Assembly: GCA_032173965.1 (NCBI GenBank)
Contig: JAVUNC010000019.1
Location: forward strand, 17,600,234-17,664,233
DNA from: Sitta carolinensis
Taxonomy: Eukaryota > Chordata > Aves > Passeriformes > Sittidae
DNA length: 64,000 bases
Direction: 5' to 3'
The position numbers and the translations under genes were made by a program. Each line of letters opens with the position of its first letter. Position 1 is the first letter of the stretch. The notes beneath the pieces are model-generated. The model was not told the DNA's origin. It worked only from the letters and a program-made list of their open reading frames with translations, and did not search any database. Below are positions 26,437-41,400 of this stretch, piece by piece.

Positions 26437-29400
26437 GTGAGTAGCGGCCGCTTTCCCGCCCGCCTCGGAGGCAGCGTGGCCGGGGGGGCGAGGGGGGTTC
26501 CCTGCGAGGAGTTCCCTGCGAGGGGCCGGCATGGCCGGTGACTCCGGCCCCGCTGTGGGGAGAAGGGGCCCGGGCCGGCCTTGCCGCCCTGCGGAGGGAC
26601 CGCGCCGCTCCTCCAGCCTGGCGGTGGCCGCCGGGGGACGGCGTGAGGGAGGCGGCGGGCGGTGCCCGCTGCCCGCGGTGCCCGCTGTCTCTTCAGGGAT
26701 GGCCGGAGTGAAGGAGCTGCCCGCAGGATCCCGTCCTGTGCGGACACAGAGTGCCCAAGGTTAAACGGGTCACTCCAGACAGAGGGAACGAGGGAGAGGG
26801 AATGAAGGACATGGGGTGTCGGAGCGAGCCCAGAGCAGGCCACCAAGTTGATCAGAGGAATGGAGGGGCACCTCTCCTTTAAGGAAAGGTTGAGAGAATT
26901 GGGGTTGTTCACCCTGGAAAGGAGAAGGCTTTGAGTAACCTAACTGGGGCCTTCCAGTACCTGAAGAGAATTTACCAGGAAGACAGGGAAAGACTATTTA
27001 CAAGAGCATGTCATGACAGACCAAGAGGGAGTGCCTTCAAACTGACAGATAGTTGGGTTAAATTGGATATTGGGGAAAAATTATTTACTGTAGGGATGGT
27101 GAGGCCTGGCACAGAGGAGCTGGCATCCATGCAGGAAGTGTTTAAGTCCAGGTTGAACGGGGCTTGGAGCAACCTGGTGCAGTGGGAGATGTCCCTGCCA
27201 GAGAAATGTGTCCCTGCCCATGGCACAGGGCTGGCACTGGATGGTCTTCAAGGTCCCCTTCCAACCCAGACCATTCAGTGACTCTGAAGCAGCTGTCCCT
27301 CAGATTGTTGGCTGAGTGTCCAGGGTTTATTGGGAGCAGTGCACACTGCTCCTTGCCCTGCTCCCGCACCAGGCGCTGGGTCCTGTGTGAGCTCCAAGAG
27401 GACTGGATTCCCTGGGGAATGTTTAGCAGGAGCAGGCCTCCAAAGCACTATTACATAATATGCCCAGCCTTTACTTGAGCTCGGAGCTCTCATTCAAGGG
27501 AGAGATATCAGATTTCATTAACTTCTGATTGACTGTACTCGAGCGGTGGCTTTGCTAGTGACATGACACAGTTCTTGAAATGCACGTGACTTTATTTTTG
27601 GTGGAGCTTTACTCACCTGCTTGTATTTAGAAGGGGAGAAAGGAGCTTGAGGGGTTTTTTTAAGACAGCAATGAATAAAAATTACTTTAAATAGGCAGTA
27701 CAGGCACGTGGTACCTGTGGGCCGTGCAGCTATAAAATAGGATTTTACTGTGGCATGTGTGCTACTCTGTGCAAGTGCTTGAGTTTAAAACAGTTTGAAC
27801 ATCTGAACTCATGCTCCCTCCTAAATACTTAGTTAGCTACTTAAAATTTTGGCTTGCTTTTGAATTTGTCGACAGTCTCTTCGTAGCAAGATGGACTATC
27901 ATGTCTCTTAGGGCTTTAGTGCTCAGGATCCTACTGGACCCTGGTGTTAATCAGTGAATAGGCGGTAACAATCTTGAAACAGCTGATAGTGACCCAGGGA
28001 TGTCGACTGTTGTGGTTGAGGATTTAGAATGGATTTTGTGTCTCTCTTCATTTATTGTGATATAAAAGGTGGAGGAAAAAAATAAATTGGTTTTCTCCCA
28101 CTCTGAGGTTATGTTTTAAATTCAAGGTTTTTTCACTTGGGACGTCTTAGTCCAGTGTGGAAGCAATTCTATGAAAGTTACTAATCCATACGCAGGTCGG
28201 TGAGGTTTAAGGGGGAAGATTATTTTTGGTGACTTCAAGTTTTTATTTCTAAAAGAAAATACTTACATCACTAGTGGTGCATGCCTCTGAAGAAGAAAAA
28301 AGAGAGGAACTGACTGAAATCAGAAGTGGATGGGATAGCAAACAATTAAAATCCTTTGGCAGCCTTTACTCCAATTGTAAAACTGGTCTTTGTTTGGGAG
28401 TGAGAGGTTGCTGACAAGAGCGATGGTGGCAGAGTTAGCTTTGGTGTTAGCTGGGCACGGTACATGTTGCTGCATTGTTTAAATCAGCCTCTAATTAATT
28501 TTATCCGGGGTTTGATGAGCCTAAGTTCCTCAGGTCTCCACGCTATTTCCTGTGGTTCATTACTAGTGCTTTCTGCTTCTCCCAGAGGAGGAACCTTTGT
28601 CTTTAATGAGGATGCAAACTCAGTGCTGCTGGTGTGGAACTAGTGAGAGTTTGAGCTCGAGGATAGATTTTTAAAATGTTTTCCGGGCAGAATCCGGTCC
28701 GGGTTTTTTCCCCTATCTGCTTTCCGGGTGAAATCTAATCCGGATTTCCCCCTGTTCTCGGTCCTCATCGTCAAAATACCTATAAGGGAAGGGAGAAAAT
28801 TCAGCTTTGTTTTGGGAGTGAGGCTGGGGCAGGTAGCATCTTACAGCCAGTGAATTTTTCCATGGGCAGCAGCTGCATCCCTCTTGCCTAAATATTCCTG
28901 ATTGGGCTTGTGGCAGAAACTCCGTGTGAGAATTCCCAGCTCAAGTGGCTTCAATGAGGAGAACAGCAAACGCAGACTAATCCAATTCTTGCGGCAGTTT
29001 CCATTTGGATGGATTTTGACTTCTACTGATTTTTATCTGGTTTAGAGCTAGTGATCCAGACAGGAGTCCTGCCTGTCAGTCCATGGATTCCTTCCATTCT
29101 GTCTCAGGCTGGTTGGCCAGACTGCAGTAATGTGCATTAAAACCTCATTTGTTTGAAGAACCTCCTATTTATTTGTAAGACCTTTGTGTTCTGAGCAGTA
29201 CTTTCTTTTAATGCAAATGTTACTAGAGCATCTTCATGAAAAAAAAAATTTTTCCTCAGCTGCTCTTTTCAAGCCTCCTGCCCTGGTAGGAACAGGTACA
29301 GCTACTGTTTAATGTCAGTTTTCCTATTTGGGAAAGTGGAAAAGCACTGTCTAGTTACATTTTTTAATTGTTCCAGGATGAGTAGAGAAACTTAGGTTTG

Positions 29401-32400
29401 AAAATGCTTGTGTGTGGCATCTGTAGCAGAATTAGCTTTTTTCTTCCTTCATCTCTCCTAGCTGAGGTGTGTGTACTCTGCTGGCTTTTTGTAAATATTT
29501 GGTTATTCACAGCTGGAAAAATTGCAGGCCCTGGAAGCCCTGCTGTATTTTGTTGATAAAAACGTTTTGGAGAAGGTTCTGTGTCTGCCAGACATTGCAC
29601 CAGTTTTTGGTTGTTGTTACTATCACAGCACACAGGTCCGGGCTGGAGTGCTGTGAGTGTGATGCTGGAATGAGCTGTGTTAAAAAGTTCCCCTATTTCC
29701 TTATCTCTGTTCTGTAGCTGCGAGATAATGATTCATTAGCATGAGGAGTTTTCTTTTTGTCTTTAATATTGTGTCTGTTTGGAACACAGAAAACTAATTT
29801 CTGCTCTGCTTACTTAAAAGTGCATTTTACATTTGTAAACAAAATTTCTTCCAAGCTTGATTTATCTTAATTTAACATCCTCTTCTTTTTGAAGTAAATT
29901 AAAACAAGGAAACAAACAAAAAAATCCCAACCCATCAATGAACTCGTTGTCTTCGTGCCTCTGGTTACAGAAGAAACTTTTTATGCTCTTTGTGCATCTC
30001 TAGTACTTTATGTGCTTGTTCCCACATAGGTTGTTAAATATTTTGGTTCCCCTGTGTTTCAGCACAGGCTTACTGCTGTGTATACCTGAAAAAAAAGTCT
30101 TCATTGTCCATTTTAATTCTAGCCAGGTGAAAATCAGGTGACCAGTTAATAGTCGTGTTTCCAAGGCTTATAGTGTAGGCCCATACTTGTTATTTTTTCA
30201 CTGTCATTTCATTTATTATTAAACATTGTCTCACTGTCTCATGTGCCAGCTGGTTGCAAGGGTTCAGCACCTTTTGTCTGCAGCTTCAAGTGAGTGTGTT
30301 AAAAATGAAGCTGAGTGTTTGGGTATTTAGATGGTTTAATGCTTTTAATCAGTTGGCTTGAAATACTTTGTGTAAATAAAGTCCCAAAGGATGTGCTTAA
30401 ACTATTTACCAATTGCTATAAGTTAGATTTAGAATTCAACATTTTCTGTCACTTAAGGGTTTCTAGTCTCTTACTTTTTATTAGTGTCTAGGCTTTTCTT
30501 TGTCCTGTTCTTAAATATACCCAAAACCCAATAAAAGCCAAAAAGCAGCGGGAATGCTTTATCGAAACTATTTTTGATTTGAAGCCTCTGCATCTCTGCT
30601 GGCTGTATCCAGAGGAAGTGACCAAACATTTTATTTAATAACTCAACACACAGGTGAGTTCTGTGCACTGAGTGAGTTCAGGGCACTGGCTGAACAAAGA
30701 CTGCAAAAACTTGATGCTGAAATACCCTTTGTAGCAGAAACAAAACAAAACAGGTGCAGAAGGGGACATAAAAATATGTTGAATGACAGGACTTAATCTG
30801 CTGAAGCTCTAGAATAAGTCACATAATTTTTCATTGGTTGATTTGCTTTCTGTTTTAAAAAAATAATTTCTCCTTCTTGAAAAACCCAGGCTTGTCAGGT
30901 TTGGAGGGGTTTGGCACTGCAGGAAGCTCCTTGACAGCTTCCAGGGCTTGTCCCCTGGTGATACAGATCGGGGTAAATGACAGGACCAGCTTCTTTATCT
31001 TTGGCTGCCACCTGCTCACTTGAAAAGTCATTATAACCACACACTTGATCTGGAGCTTTTCTTTTGTTGGCATTACAAAGCTGCCTATCCTGCCTTAAGA
31101 CCTAACTGTATTTAGAAACTGTCCTTTTTTTAAAATTTGTTTTCCATGTTCATGAGATCCGTAGCAATAAGGCAAAACTATTTAAAACAATAAAGATAAG
31201 AATTTCATTCTAATGCTGCTTTGGGTACTGGCTCAACATTTTTGCTGTCATTTTAATAGCATTCCCAGTATGAACTTCATCAAGCAGCTTGGTCTAAGCG
31301 AGCTTTGCTGTTTTCCCTTCAGCAAGGCCTCTCATGCCTGTATCCATAAGCTGTTTTTCCTTTTTCCTAGATTCTTGCAACTCGGTGAAATTGCCATTAG
31401 AGCAAAGGGTGGAATCGTGCTCAAGGTTACATCTGTTCACTGGTACTGTGCATAATGGTGGTGAAAAGGCAGATAAAGAGAGTCAGTTCAATGTACTTGA
31501 CAGGGAGTGAAATGGTGAATTCAGTAGCCAGGCAGGTAGAAGACGGGAGATAAGTACTTTGGAACTGGAAACTCTGTATCAGTGCATCTTAGCAAAGTCC
31601 TTCTGTGTTTACTGATCTGCTTGGGGTGATAGGGCTGAACAGTACCTTTGCTCAAACTGGTTTTAACTTGAGTGGGTGTTTTTGTATTGCCTCAGTGAAA
31701 TTGTTGATATTTGAAAGTCAAAGTTTGTTCTTTTGTGCTTTAGATCAGAGATAAATAGAAGTTAAAAGCAAAGTTTGCATCTGAGAGCTTCAAACTTTGC
31801 TTTTCAATTGCTTTCTTTATGCGCTCTGCAGAAAGCTTTAGGTATTGTAATGGAGTAGGAACAGGAGAAAAGACCTGGATACTTGGAAATAGCGATTTTA
31901 GTCCACCGAAGTAAATTGTTGCAGTGATAGATATTTGCCGCCTTATTTATGGAGGGCTGACCGTGTGTGGGAGCGTTTCAGCTGTAAAACTCTGCTATGG
32001 GAGAGGACTGGAAGCAGTAGGAATGGCGTGTGTGTTGAGCAATGTGCGATACCTGCTTGCAGTGAATAGTTTGGCAGCGTGTCATTTTAGCTAGGATGGA
32101 GATCAGCAAATTGCCTTTTAATGTGTCGCAGGTTAGGGAAAGCTTTCTTTCTTCAACCGAGTTCCCAAGTCTTGATTTCAATTCCAGCAGACTTTGATTT
32201 TTGACTTGGAAAGGTCTGTTTTATTGGCACACCTGTTTGCACTGCACCCTGTGCCCTACAAGTTAATAGAGCTGCCCCCTTGTGCAAAGGCAGAAGAAAT
32301 GGGAGTGGCAGCCCTAAATTTGGTGGTGTAGACAAAGTGCTAATTGTTTTCTGGCTTGTCTAGAGTATGGCAGAAGAAGTTCGGTTGCATCTGCTTTTGG

Positions 32401-35400
32401 CAGGGACTTGCCCTTTCATTTGTGACTTGAAAAGTAACAAAGACAGCAGACACGAGGGTCTGTTTCCCTGCTCCTACAGATTTTTTTTTTTCCCTATGAA
32501 TTTAAGAAAGGTAGTTGTACCATAACTTCTCTGGAAATATCAGTCAGCCACAGTTCTGAAGTATTCATTGGAAGACCCTGTTGAAATCAAGTTCTTCCCT
32601 CAGGCCTTTTGAAACATTTGGTAAAGATGTCCTAATTGTGAAGTATTTTCTCTTTAGTAACTTACCTATCCTTACACCTACTCTTTCATTATTTTAAGAC
32701 TGAGAAAGAAATAAAGCTTTGGTAATGTAATTTTTTTGTTATTTCCAGGAGGCAGTCATGAATTCCATGATGTCTCAAATGCTGCACACAAATGCAGACA
32801 TGAAAGCTTCAGGAAAGTGAGGGTGTTGAGGTAAACAGCAGTGGTAACTCTTGCAGAAGTCTGATGTCTATTGCAAGTTCTCTCTTGAACATGTGGGGAC
32901 AGGCTGTTTCCTGGCTGGCAAGAATTGGATGTGTAATTTCAGGAATGTGAAGCAAATATTTAATCCTAATTGTCTGTGCCAATGTTCAGCTGGAGTGGCT
33001 GGATGTTGTAGCTTTATATGGAACTATTGCCATCCCATGTCCAATATTGATAATAAAAATTGGCCAACAACCACAGCTTTTTGTGGAGTACACAGTTATG
33101 TCCTGTCCCTGCTACACTGTGACATGGGTAGATTTTCATGCTGCTTTTAACTAAAGGAAATATTTTCAATCACATGAGTGTTAGTTGTGTACTGAATATT
33201 CCACTTCATTCAGGAGAAATGCTCGCGCATGTCAAATGTAAACATAAATTTTGATGGGGTTGAAATTTCTATTTGAAAATCAGAGTAAACAGGCTAAAGG
33301 ATATATTAATTTTGAAAATCTCATGGTGTGCATTTGAGACACCTAGAGAAGCTGGATTTAGAAAAGAGTCATACTTCTCTCTTTCATTTTAGATCAACAC
33401 CAGCTGCATTATCTGATGGATGTTTGCAGTTTCTTATTTATCAGTCAAGCTTCTATAATAAAATAATCCTGTTTTGTTAAGTACAGTATCTGTCAGACTG
33501 TTATTAAAAGCACTCTCTGGGCCAGCAGCACAATGGAGACCATCGCTGTGTGTGAGACTTGTTTCCAGCATCTTTTGGAAGATATTGAGGGTCTGTCTCT
33601 TGGCAGGATAAGATTTATGTCCTTTATTCAGATGCTTTCACACAGAATGATGTTGACTTAAAAAGACAAGATAGGGGCTTTCACAGAATCTTGACTTTCT
33701 ACTATAGTTAAATACAACAAGCTTTTTTAATTCATGTCCTTCGTGCAAAGAGACAAGATTCCCTTTTTTGAATGCAGGAGTTTAAAAACTACCACAGAGC
33801 ACTCAAAGTAAATTTAATTGTGCCTCCCCTGTGAGAAATGACCTGTTTTACATTAAGCTTTATTCATATGAAACATCTGGGGGTGGCTGGGGATTTCTCT
33901 GTCTGCAGCCAGTACGAAGTTCCTGCTGACAGCCGGAGAACAGGGATTGCCAGTCCCTAGGTCAGACAGCAGTGGTGGCAGAAAACCAAAGGAGTAGAGA
34001 AACTTGTGATGGCTTTGTGTTGAGGATCTTGGACTCTGTCAAGGAGGGAATGTGTTTCTGTGGTTTGCAATGGATGGGGAGTGTGCTGGCATTGGTGGAG
34101 CCCTGTGACAAGCAGAGTGTCCCTAGACTCACTGCTTTTGCTGCCAAAAGCCTCCGTCCCCCCGGTAAATCAGATTAAACCCCATGAAGGTCTCTCCTCA
34201 TTAGTAAAAGGCTGAGTCTGTGCATGGACAATTGCCCCAGCTCAGTCTGTACCTCCCAGTCCTGGTTCCCTTCCATGTGTCTCACAGAGGATGGCAAGCT
34301 GCACAAGTTTCGTGCAGACTTGGCCAACCAAGTTAGGCTAAAATACAGAAAAGTGGCAAAAAGGGTTTTATCATCAATTTTATCTGATACTATCCTTTAT
34401 ATTAGCTGTTCTGTTTCCAGGCTGATATTACCAATAGGATCAAAATTGGTTTAATTATTTTGATTGAGAGTGCAGAAAATTCAGCTCTTGAAAAGTGAAC
34501 TCCTATTTTTCTGAAATGAATCCTGGATAAAAACAAGACAATAAGTATGAGCAGTAGGGATTTGATGTGTGCTCTTTTTAAGTCTCTAATGACTGCTATC
34601 AAAAAGGGCATGTTGTAATGTATGGAGTAGAGGGCTAAGGCAAATTCAATTTGGGCAAGTTCTGAGGTGTGGGAAATCAATACAGAATGTTGTGATGAAG
34701 GATACTGCTTCAGAGGACAGCCTAGCTTCAATAATTCAGGTAGATGCCTTGGAAGTGTGTTTTATTTCCTATGTAAATAGAATAAATCACAAGCAGTGAT
34801 GAGTTTGAATATGAATTTCTCAAATCTGTGATGCATTTTGTTTTAATTACATGGGGAGGAACAGAGGGATTGATAAAAAAACCTTTGTCTTATTCAGTAG
34901 ACTTGATAAAGAAAAACCGCCGTTTTTTTTTCCTTTGTGATTCATGTGTTTGTATTTTCTCTGTATGATAAATCAATTGGAATGTCTTCAAGTGGAAGAG
35001 TATTAACATATTTCCCCTGCCTTCCCCCTGTAGTTATGCTCCTTGGTGTCCAGCCTGTCAGCAAATTGAGGCGACCTGGGAGAGCTTTGCCAAGGAGAGC
35101 GAGCAGCTCGGCATCACCGTTGGAAAAGTGGATGTCACTCAGGAGCCAGGTATAGCCTGAGACAGTGTTCTAATAACAGCAATGATCAATGCAGGTACCA
35201 TTTACCACTTACTTAGGCTTCAAAGTCAAAATAATGATATCGACAGGTTGTTTCTCCATACAGTTCACATTTCTGATTTGAAGTTTATAAACTCAATTTC
35301 AAGGGTTAAGGAATTGGGGGGGGTGATCTGGATAATACTGATTTAAAGGAGGCTTATTCTCTATTTTAATCTTCATTGTAAGCTGTTGCCTGTCTCATTC

Positions 35401-38400
35401 CTCCATCCTGTCTGCAGAACATTCCAGCTCTGTAGCCTCCTGTTAGAATTTCAGGGTGTGGTAGACCGAGCCTGCTTTAATTGAAGTTGCTAACTGTTTC
35501 CAGCATGTTGCTGATTTATAGACTGGTTTAATTGTGGCAGTGCTTTATATTGGAGATTTTCTTGCTGTTTCCTGTTGGTGATGCACATATGCAAATATGT
35601 TTATTAAAACACTTTCCTAACTATTCACAGAAGCACAAGTGCAATCTAATTTATTCCTTTGGTGACTCCCTTCAAAGTTTTGAATGTGTTTTTGTACAAG
35701 CAGTATTAATATTGTATAAATCTCTGCATCTCCTGGGAATGCTTCATGCTTATTTGGGCTTTGAGGGGATAAAGGATTTTATCAGCAGTATCAAAAGACT
35801 GGAAGATACGAGATGTTGTTAGAATAAAAAGGCCAAACTTTACTGATTTTTCTTTGTTTTTACTTCAGAAAGTGTTTGAAAAATGTGTTTATTAGCTGAA
35901 ACATGCTGAACAGATTTACTGTATCAAAACTCTTGTCTCAGAATCAGCAATCTAAGTTGACAAGAAAATGACAGATGTTCTAGACCCTGTGCAGGTTCAT
36001 ATCTTGTTAAAAGTTTACCAGTATATAAAAAAGCTGCATATACTAATCATTATACAGTGCAATAAGCAGATGAGTTTTAATATTACCTCGTTTAAATAGA
36101 CATAAACTTAGCAACATCAAAAATTCAAGTATTGAGAGTCCTGACCCTTAAGCATGGGTAATTTCTGAGTCAAAGGACTAACCAAAATGATTTATACCAA
36201 AGCTCATGTGATAAACCTACAACATCCAGTTCAGCACTGGAAGCTGCAGGCACTTCTGAAACTAAGGAATGCTCAGACTGGAAAACAAACATTTATTACA
36301 TATTTGACCTTTGGTGCTGATGTAATATGGAAGATATGAGTTTCTGTGGAGCTCTCCAAAGTTACTGAGGTATTTTTACTGTGGGCTTTGCATCAGCCTT
36401 TCAGTTGTGTTTAAGTGCTCTGTCTCCTTTCTTGCTTGCACAATGGTACTTTAATTAGTCTTAGTTATGTAACCTCTTCATTGAATTGAAAGTAGTCAAA
36501 ATGTGTTAAATTAGGGGAAAACCACGAGATGAGTGCAGAGTTACATAAAATTGCACTTCCCAAACCGGCAGGAGAAAGTGGCCATTCATGGTGCTTAATT
36601 GCAGGAGATGCCTGAAGAATAAATCCACCCAAGTCTTAATGGCTTCTCAGCAGATTTCAGTCCCTTGATGTTCCAGCCTTAAAGTGCTTCCTCTTGCCTC
36701 ATCTTTTCCATTGAAACATTCAGTGTGGAACACGCAAGTAGTCGAGATGATTCTGGATCCTTAAGTTCTGCATATTTGTGTTGCTTTTTTTTAAGCTTCT
36801 GATGACAACATTTACTTGTGAATTACAACCAGACTTCTTGGATCTTCCATGTCTTCTTTGAGTAGTTGTTGGCTGAAAGCAGCTGGAGTTTTAGATAACA
36901 TCTCTCTTCTCTGTACATTTTCAGGGGTGTGCATACACAAATAAACGGGTTTTTCAATTTTTGATTAACTGTTTATTTCATAGTGGATGTCAGTATCTGA
37001 TTTGCAGACAGAGACAGATGCTCAGCTGTAGTCAATTCAAGATTGTACTAAAAAGGCACCAAAACAATTTAATGTGTTCTTAAATTTTGTAGCTGACTCA
37101 CATCTGCTTTTACCAATCTAGGGAGGTGCCCTAGATAACCAGCAAACCTCCACCTAAAATGTTGGGGATGCTTAGACATATTTCATAACTTTTAAATTTC
37201 AGAATTGCTTCTGAGGTGTTCACTCTAGGATAGGCCACAGGCAAGAGGTTTGAGCTGTTTTATTTCCTTTGCCTGAGTGGCATTTCTAAGAACTTCAGAG
37301 AGCCTTTCAGTGTTCCCATGACTTTCTCTGTTCTTAAGCTAATTATGTTCTTTGTGATTCTCCATCCAGTTTTCCTTGTGCAGCTGTGCTGTCTGCATTA
37401 TTAATTCTGCTGTTACACTTGTGGGTTTGTTTGCTTTATATCTCCCTGTGCTGGCACAAGTCTTAGGTGTTTCAGAGAGTTTTTCATCACCCTGCCTCTC
37501 GTAGCAATAAAGGCAGAGAGCTGAAAAGTTGAAGTAAAAAAGCTTTCCTTTCTAGAACTCTAAAGATTATTTGCTTTAAATGTCTTCAAACAAAATACCA
37601 AACAGCAAAAAAAGCCATAGCCCTTCGTGCCTATTCCATAGAGGAATTCAAACTGCGGAAAACATTACCACTGAAACTTTTAAAAATACCTGGCTTATTT
37701 CAGTATGGCTCATCTTTGTCTCCAGAGGCAGAAACCCTTTTGCTACAATACCTTTTCCATGGCTAATCCCGTTGCCTAGAGCTGTTTGCTTTATTGAAGG
37801 CTGAATAAGGCCTTCATTTCCCAAAAGATTTTCACAGAATTTTGTAAAAGGCAAAGTTAAATAACCATACTCTTTATGCTGGTACTTTATATGAATTGCA
37901 GTTGGTGGCTGTTGGAATTCAGCCCTCTCTCATGGACTCTGAGTGCCTCTAATGCTGGGCTGGTCCACAACTTGAGCTGGCTGCTGATACTGAGGAGACA
38001 AATCCATTGATAAGGAAAGTTACCTCTAAGCAAACCTTCTTCAAGCTAAACATTTTTCCTTAATTTATAACCAATATTTAGTATCTGTTACTGTTTGTAG
38101 CATATCTGAAGACCAACTGTTAACCTGTATTTACAAAACAATGGTGAAAGCTGTGCAGCCTGCTCTAAAATACAGATATGTAGGTATTTATAGATAAGTC
38201 AGAATGCTGAGAAATTCCAGTGTTACTGAACTGTTTGTGTTGTTTTCTTCCCTTTCTAGGCTTGAGTGGTCGTTTCTTTGTCACAACACTTCCTACAATT
38301 TACCAGTAAGTGTGTCATACTGGAAACTGCAGCTGTTGACTCCTACTTGTCACTTGATTTAATCTGTAACTGAAAAGTAGGGGAACATGAAGGAATAGTG

Positions 38401-41400
38401 ACTTTTGATTTCGGCTCACTGTTATTGTAGCTTTGGTTGCATGATGAAATCCTTATCTGAGGCTTTTCTTTAAAGTGACTTTACTAATTTTCCCTGTTAT
38501 CCATACCATTAAAAACAGATCAAAGAGGACATTTACTCTCCAATGAGGTGATGTCATCCTTAAAATGTTGAACCCATCATTAAGTCGGAGTATTAGGAGT
38601 TGTGCAGATATACAAGCAAATGCATATATATTTGCACTTTTAATTTGAGTTGTATTTAGAAATGGTTTGGTTGTTAACCTCTGTGCTCTGTGTATTTGCT
38701 GTAGTGCCAGTGAATATTTAAGGAAAATAGCAGCTTTATAAATGGCAACCCCCCATGGTGTTTAAAAACCAAGCTTTTCCATCACAGATCACAGTTCCCA
38801 AACACTCAGCTGTGAGCAAGTGCTATCTGTAATGTGTGTGGGGGTTTTGGTTGGTTTTTCCCCCCAGGGTTGGGGGCTGTGTGTGCTGATGGCGATTTGT
38901 TTTGCAGTGCCAACGATGGAGTGTTCCGCAGGTACCGCGGCTCCCGCACCTTGGAAGATCTTCAAGGCTACATCCTAGAGAGGAAATGGGAAGCTGTGGA
39001 GCCTGTAGCAGGATGGAAGTCTCCATCTTCTCTAATGTAACACTTGGTTTTTCTTAACAAGAGCAATGTTTTATATCTCATTATTCATTAAGGGTCCTGT
39101 GTTGACAGTTTAAAGACAAAAGGCCTTTATTCCTTCGACTTGCAGGCTTTGCAGAAGCAACCAGTATTAACAGCTTGATTCCCAGCTTCTCACCTATAAA
39201 GGCAGCTTATTTTCTGCATTTGCTTTTGTTTGTGCGTGCTAGGGCTTGTTTGTGTCATCTCTGAAAAGAGATTGAGAGAAAAAGTGCAGCCACTGAGCAT
39301 TATATAAAGTGGCATTTCCAATATCTGCCGAGTCCTGGAATCAAGCATGTGTTTATGTAGATTATTACTTCCTGACTTCTGGCTACAGGGCAGCCTCTAG
39401 CTTTAAGGATTTCTTGTTTATTTCTTTCAAGAGAGACTTTTGTCTCCCTTTGGAATAGCAAACAGTGTAGTTCTTCCAAAATATATAAAAATTTGTTTTT
39501 AGAGAGCAGGATTTGCTTAGAAATATCGTAGAAAGCTTGCATGACACAAAGGACAAACTGAAGGTGTGAGTGCTCTGCAGTTCATTCTGGCTGATAAATT
39601 CACATCAAAGATCTGGAGAGGGTCTTTATTTTTCATGTGAGAAGGAAGAAGAGCTGTAGGATATTTAGGATTGGGGAGAGGAGTTACAGGGCTGCTGTGA
39701 ACCTGTCCTTCCATTTCCTTGTTTTCCAGGATGCATGGCATGGCAGGGCTGTTTCACTTCTCAGGATGGATCAGGGTAAGTAACTGTGTAGTGTTTTCCA
39801 TACTCGCTTTTTATGTTTAGAATTATTGGTATGTTTAAAAGTCAGTATGTAAATGAACATTTTTATTATCCTTTTATGAGAGTTGCATCGTGCATTGCAC
39901 AGGGGAAGGGAGGGCAAGGGGGTTTTTTAGTAAAAATTTTTGCATCTGGGGTTCAAATTGGCAACACCACTTGTATAGAAACATGATGAAGTTGGATAAT
40001 AGAGTAATTATCAGAAGTAAAGGAGAAATGCTTAGCAACACTGAAGTGTGCTTTAAAATATTAAAGCATATTTTACTTTAAAATATTTCAAGATGATTTC
40101 GTTTGTCAAAACGATCCAAGTTTTTCCATGGCATCTAAATACTGAGAATATTCAGACTTTTCAGATTCTGGTCAGGAAACACCATCTTAAAACCTAGTGT
40201 CAGTGTGATTGAGAGACTGTATTGTTGCAAACTATGTTACTTTTGGAACCTTGGACCCAGAGAATTTCAGGCTTTCTGTGCAGACAGAGAATGATCCACA
40301 AAGATACACTGCATCTGACCTGAGGCCCTGGGCAAGGCTTCCAGAACTGAGTGATAGCACTGAGTCTGTGAGTGTGTATTGAATAGAAGTGTGTTAGATC
40401 ACAGGGTGAGAGATTCAGAATTTAAGGTGGCTGGTTAAAACAATATATATGTAACAGGATGGGGGGGTTAGGGTGTAGTCTTCTCATTCTTCTTCACAAG
40501 TTTGGGTGATTTTGTGTGATTGGTTTGAAAGATCCACAGTGTAAGTCACATGAGTGACTGGTTATTGGGTTAGAAGTAAAAATAAGTTTGTTGGCATCTC
40601 ATAATTGGATAGTTTGGGCTCAAAAGGACCTAGAGGTTTCTCTCTGCTCTCCATTTCTGCCTTGTTAATTTAGCATGTAGAAGCACTCACAGTCAGTGAG
40701 GCTGTAACTGAGATAAGAAATAATAAACATCTGGAGTCCAAAAAAGAATTCTGCCTGTGACGATTTTAATCCTGACCCTGAGAAGAAGAACCTGGCAAAG
40801 CAAAGGCGTTCCCCACATGTTACTATTGTAATTGCTACTGTTACTATTGTGTAATATGTGCTTCAGAAAAGAAACATAGTTGAGAGTTGAAACAAGTTGG
40901 TATCACTTCTATAAGCATCAGACCAACAAAAAATCAGGCAGAGCTCTGAGTTGTATCTCTGATTCTTTCACTGGATAATATTTTCTTATAGCCTTCTGAT
41001 GTTTCTCTTCCATGGTTGCTCTGAAATGGTGTTTCTCTATAGTCTCCTTTCTGAAAGATTAACTGTCCTCAGAAGGAATCTCTAATTTGCATTGCACTTC
41101 AATGAGTATTTCAGGTGTACATTTTCTCACTCCTCCTGCTCTGCTGTCTTTGCTTATCTTTTTGGTAATAAATATCAAAAGATGTTCTGACATTTAGAAA
41201 GAAGACTCTGGAATTTCCGTATTTAAACTCTTGTAAATGTTGATTGTGGTTTGTTTTGAAGGAGATTTAATGTCATAATTGACTTCCTACCAGCTCGTCT
41301 GACTCAATGTTCTGCTAGACTCAGCCAGTTGAATTTGTAGGTTTGAAGAACAGACTAAAGTTTGAAAGAAATCTTAATACTGTATTTGGGTTATTACATT

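Larger units (their letters stand above)
25430..26760. promoter_or_regulatory. TMX4: CpG island at the TMX4 5' end
   Basis: The sequence is very GC-rich with dense CpG, in sharp contrast to flanks that are poor in CpG. It covers the minisatellite, the presumed TMX4 start site, coding exon 1 and the first 300 bases of intron 1. No TATA box is visible near the start codon, which fits a housekeeping-type CpG island promoter. Limits were judged by eye. Confidence 0.85.

Noticed and set aside
26133..26912. A 259-residue minus-strand frame over TMX4 exon 1 and intron 1
   Set aside because: It is the shadow of a GC-rich CpG island, with no domain, and extends into a CR1 fragment.
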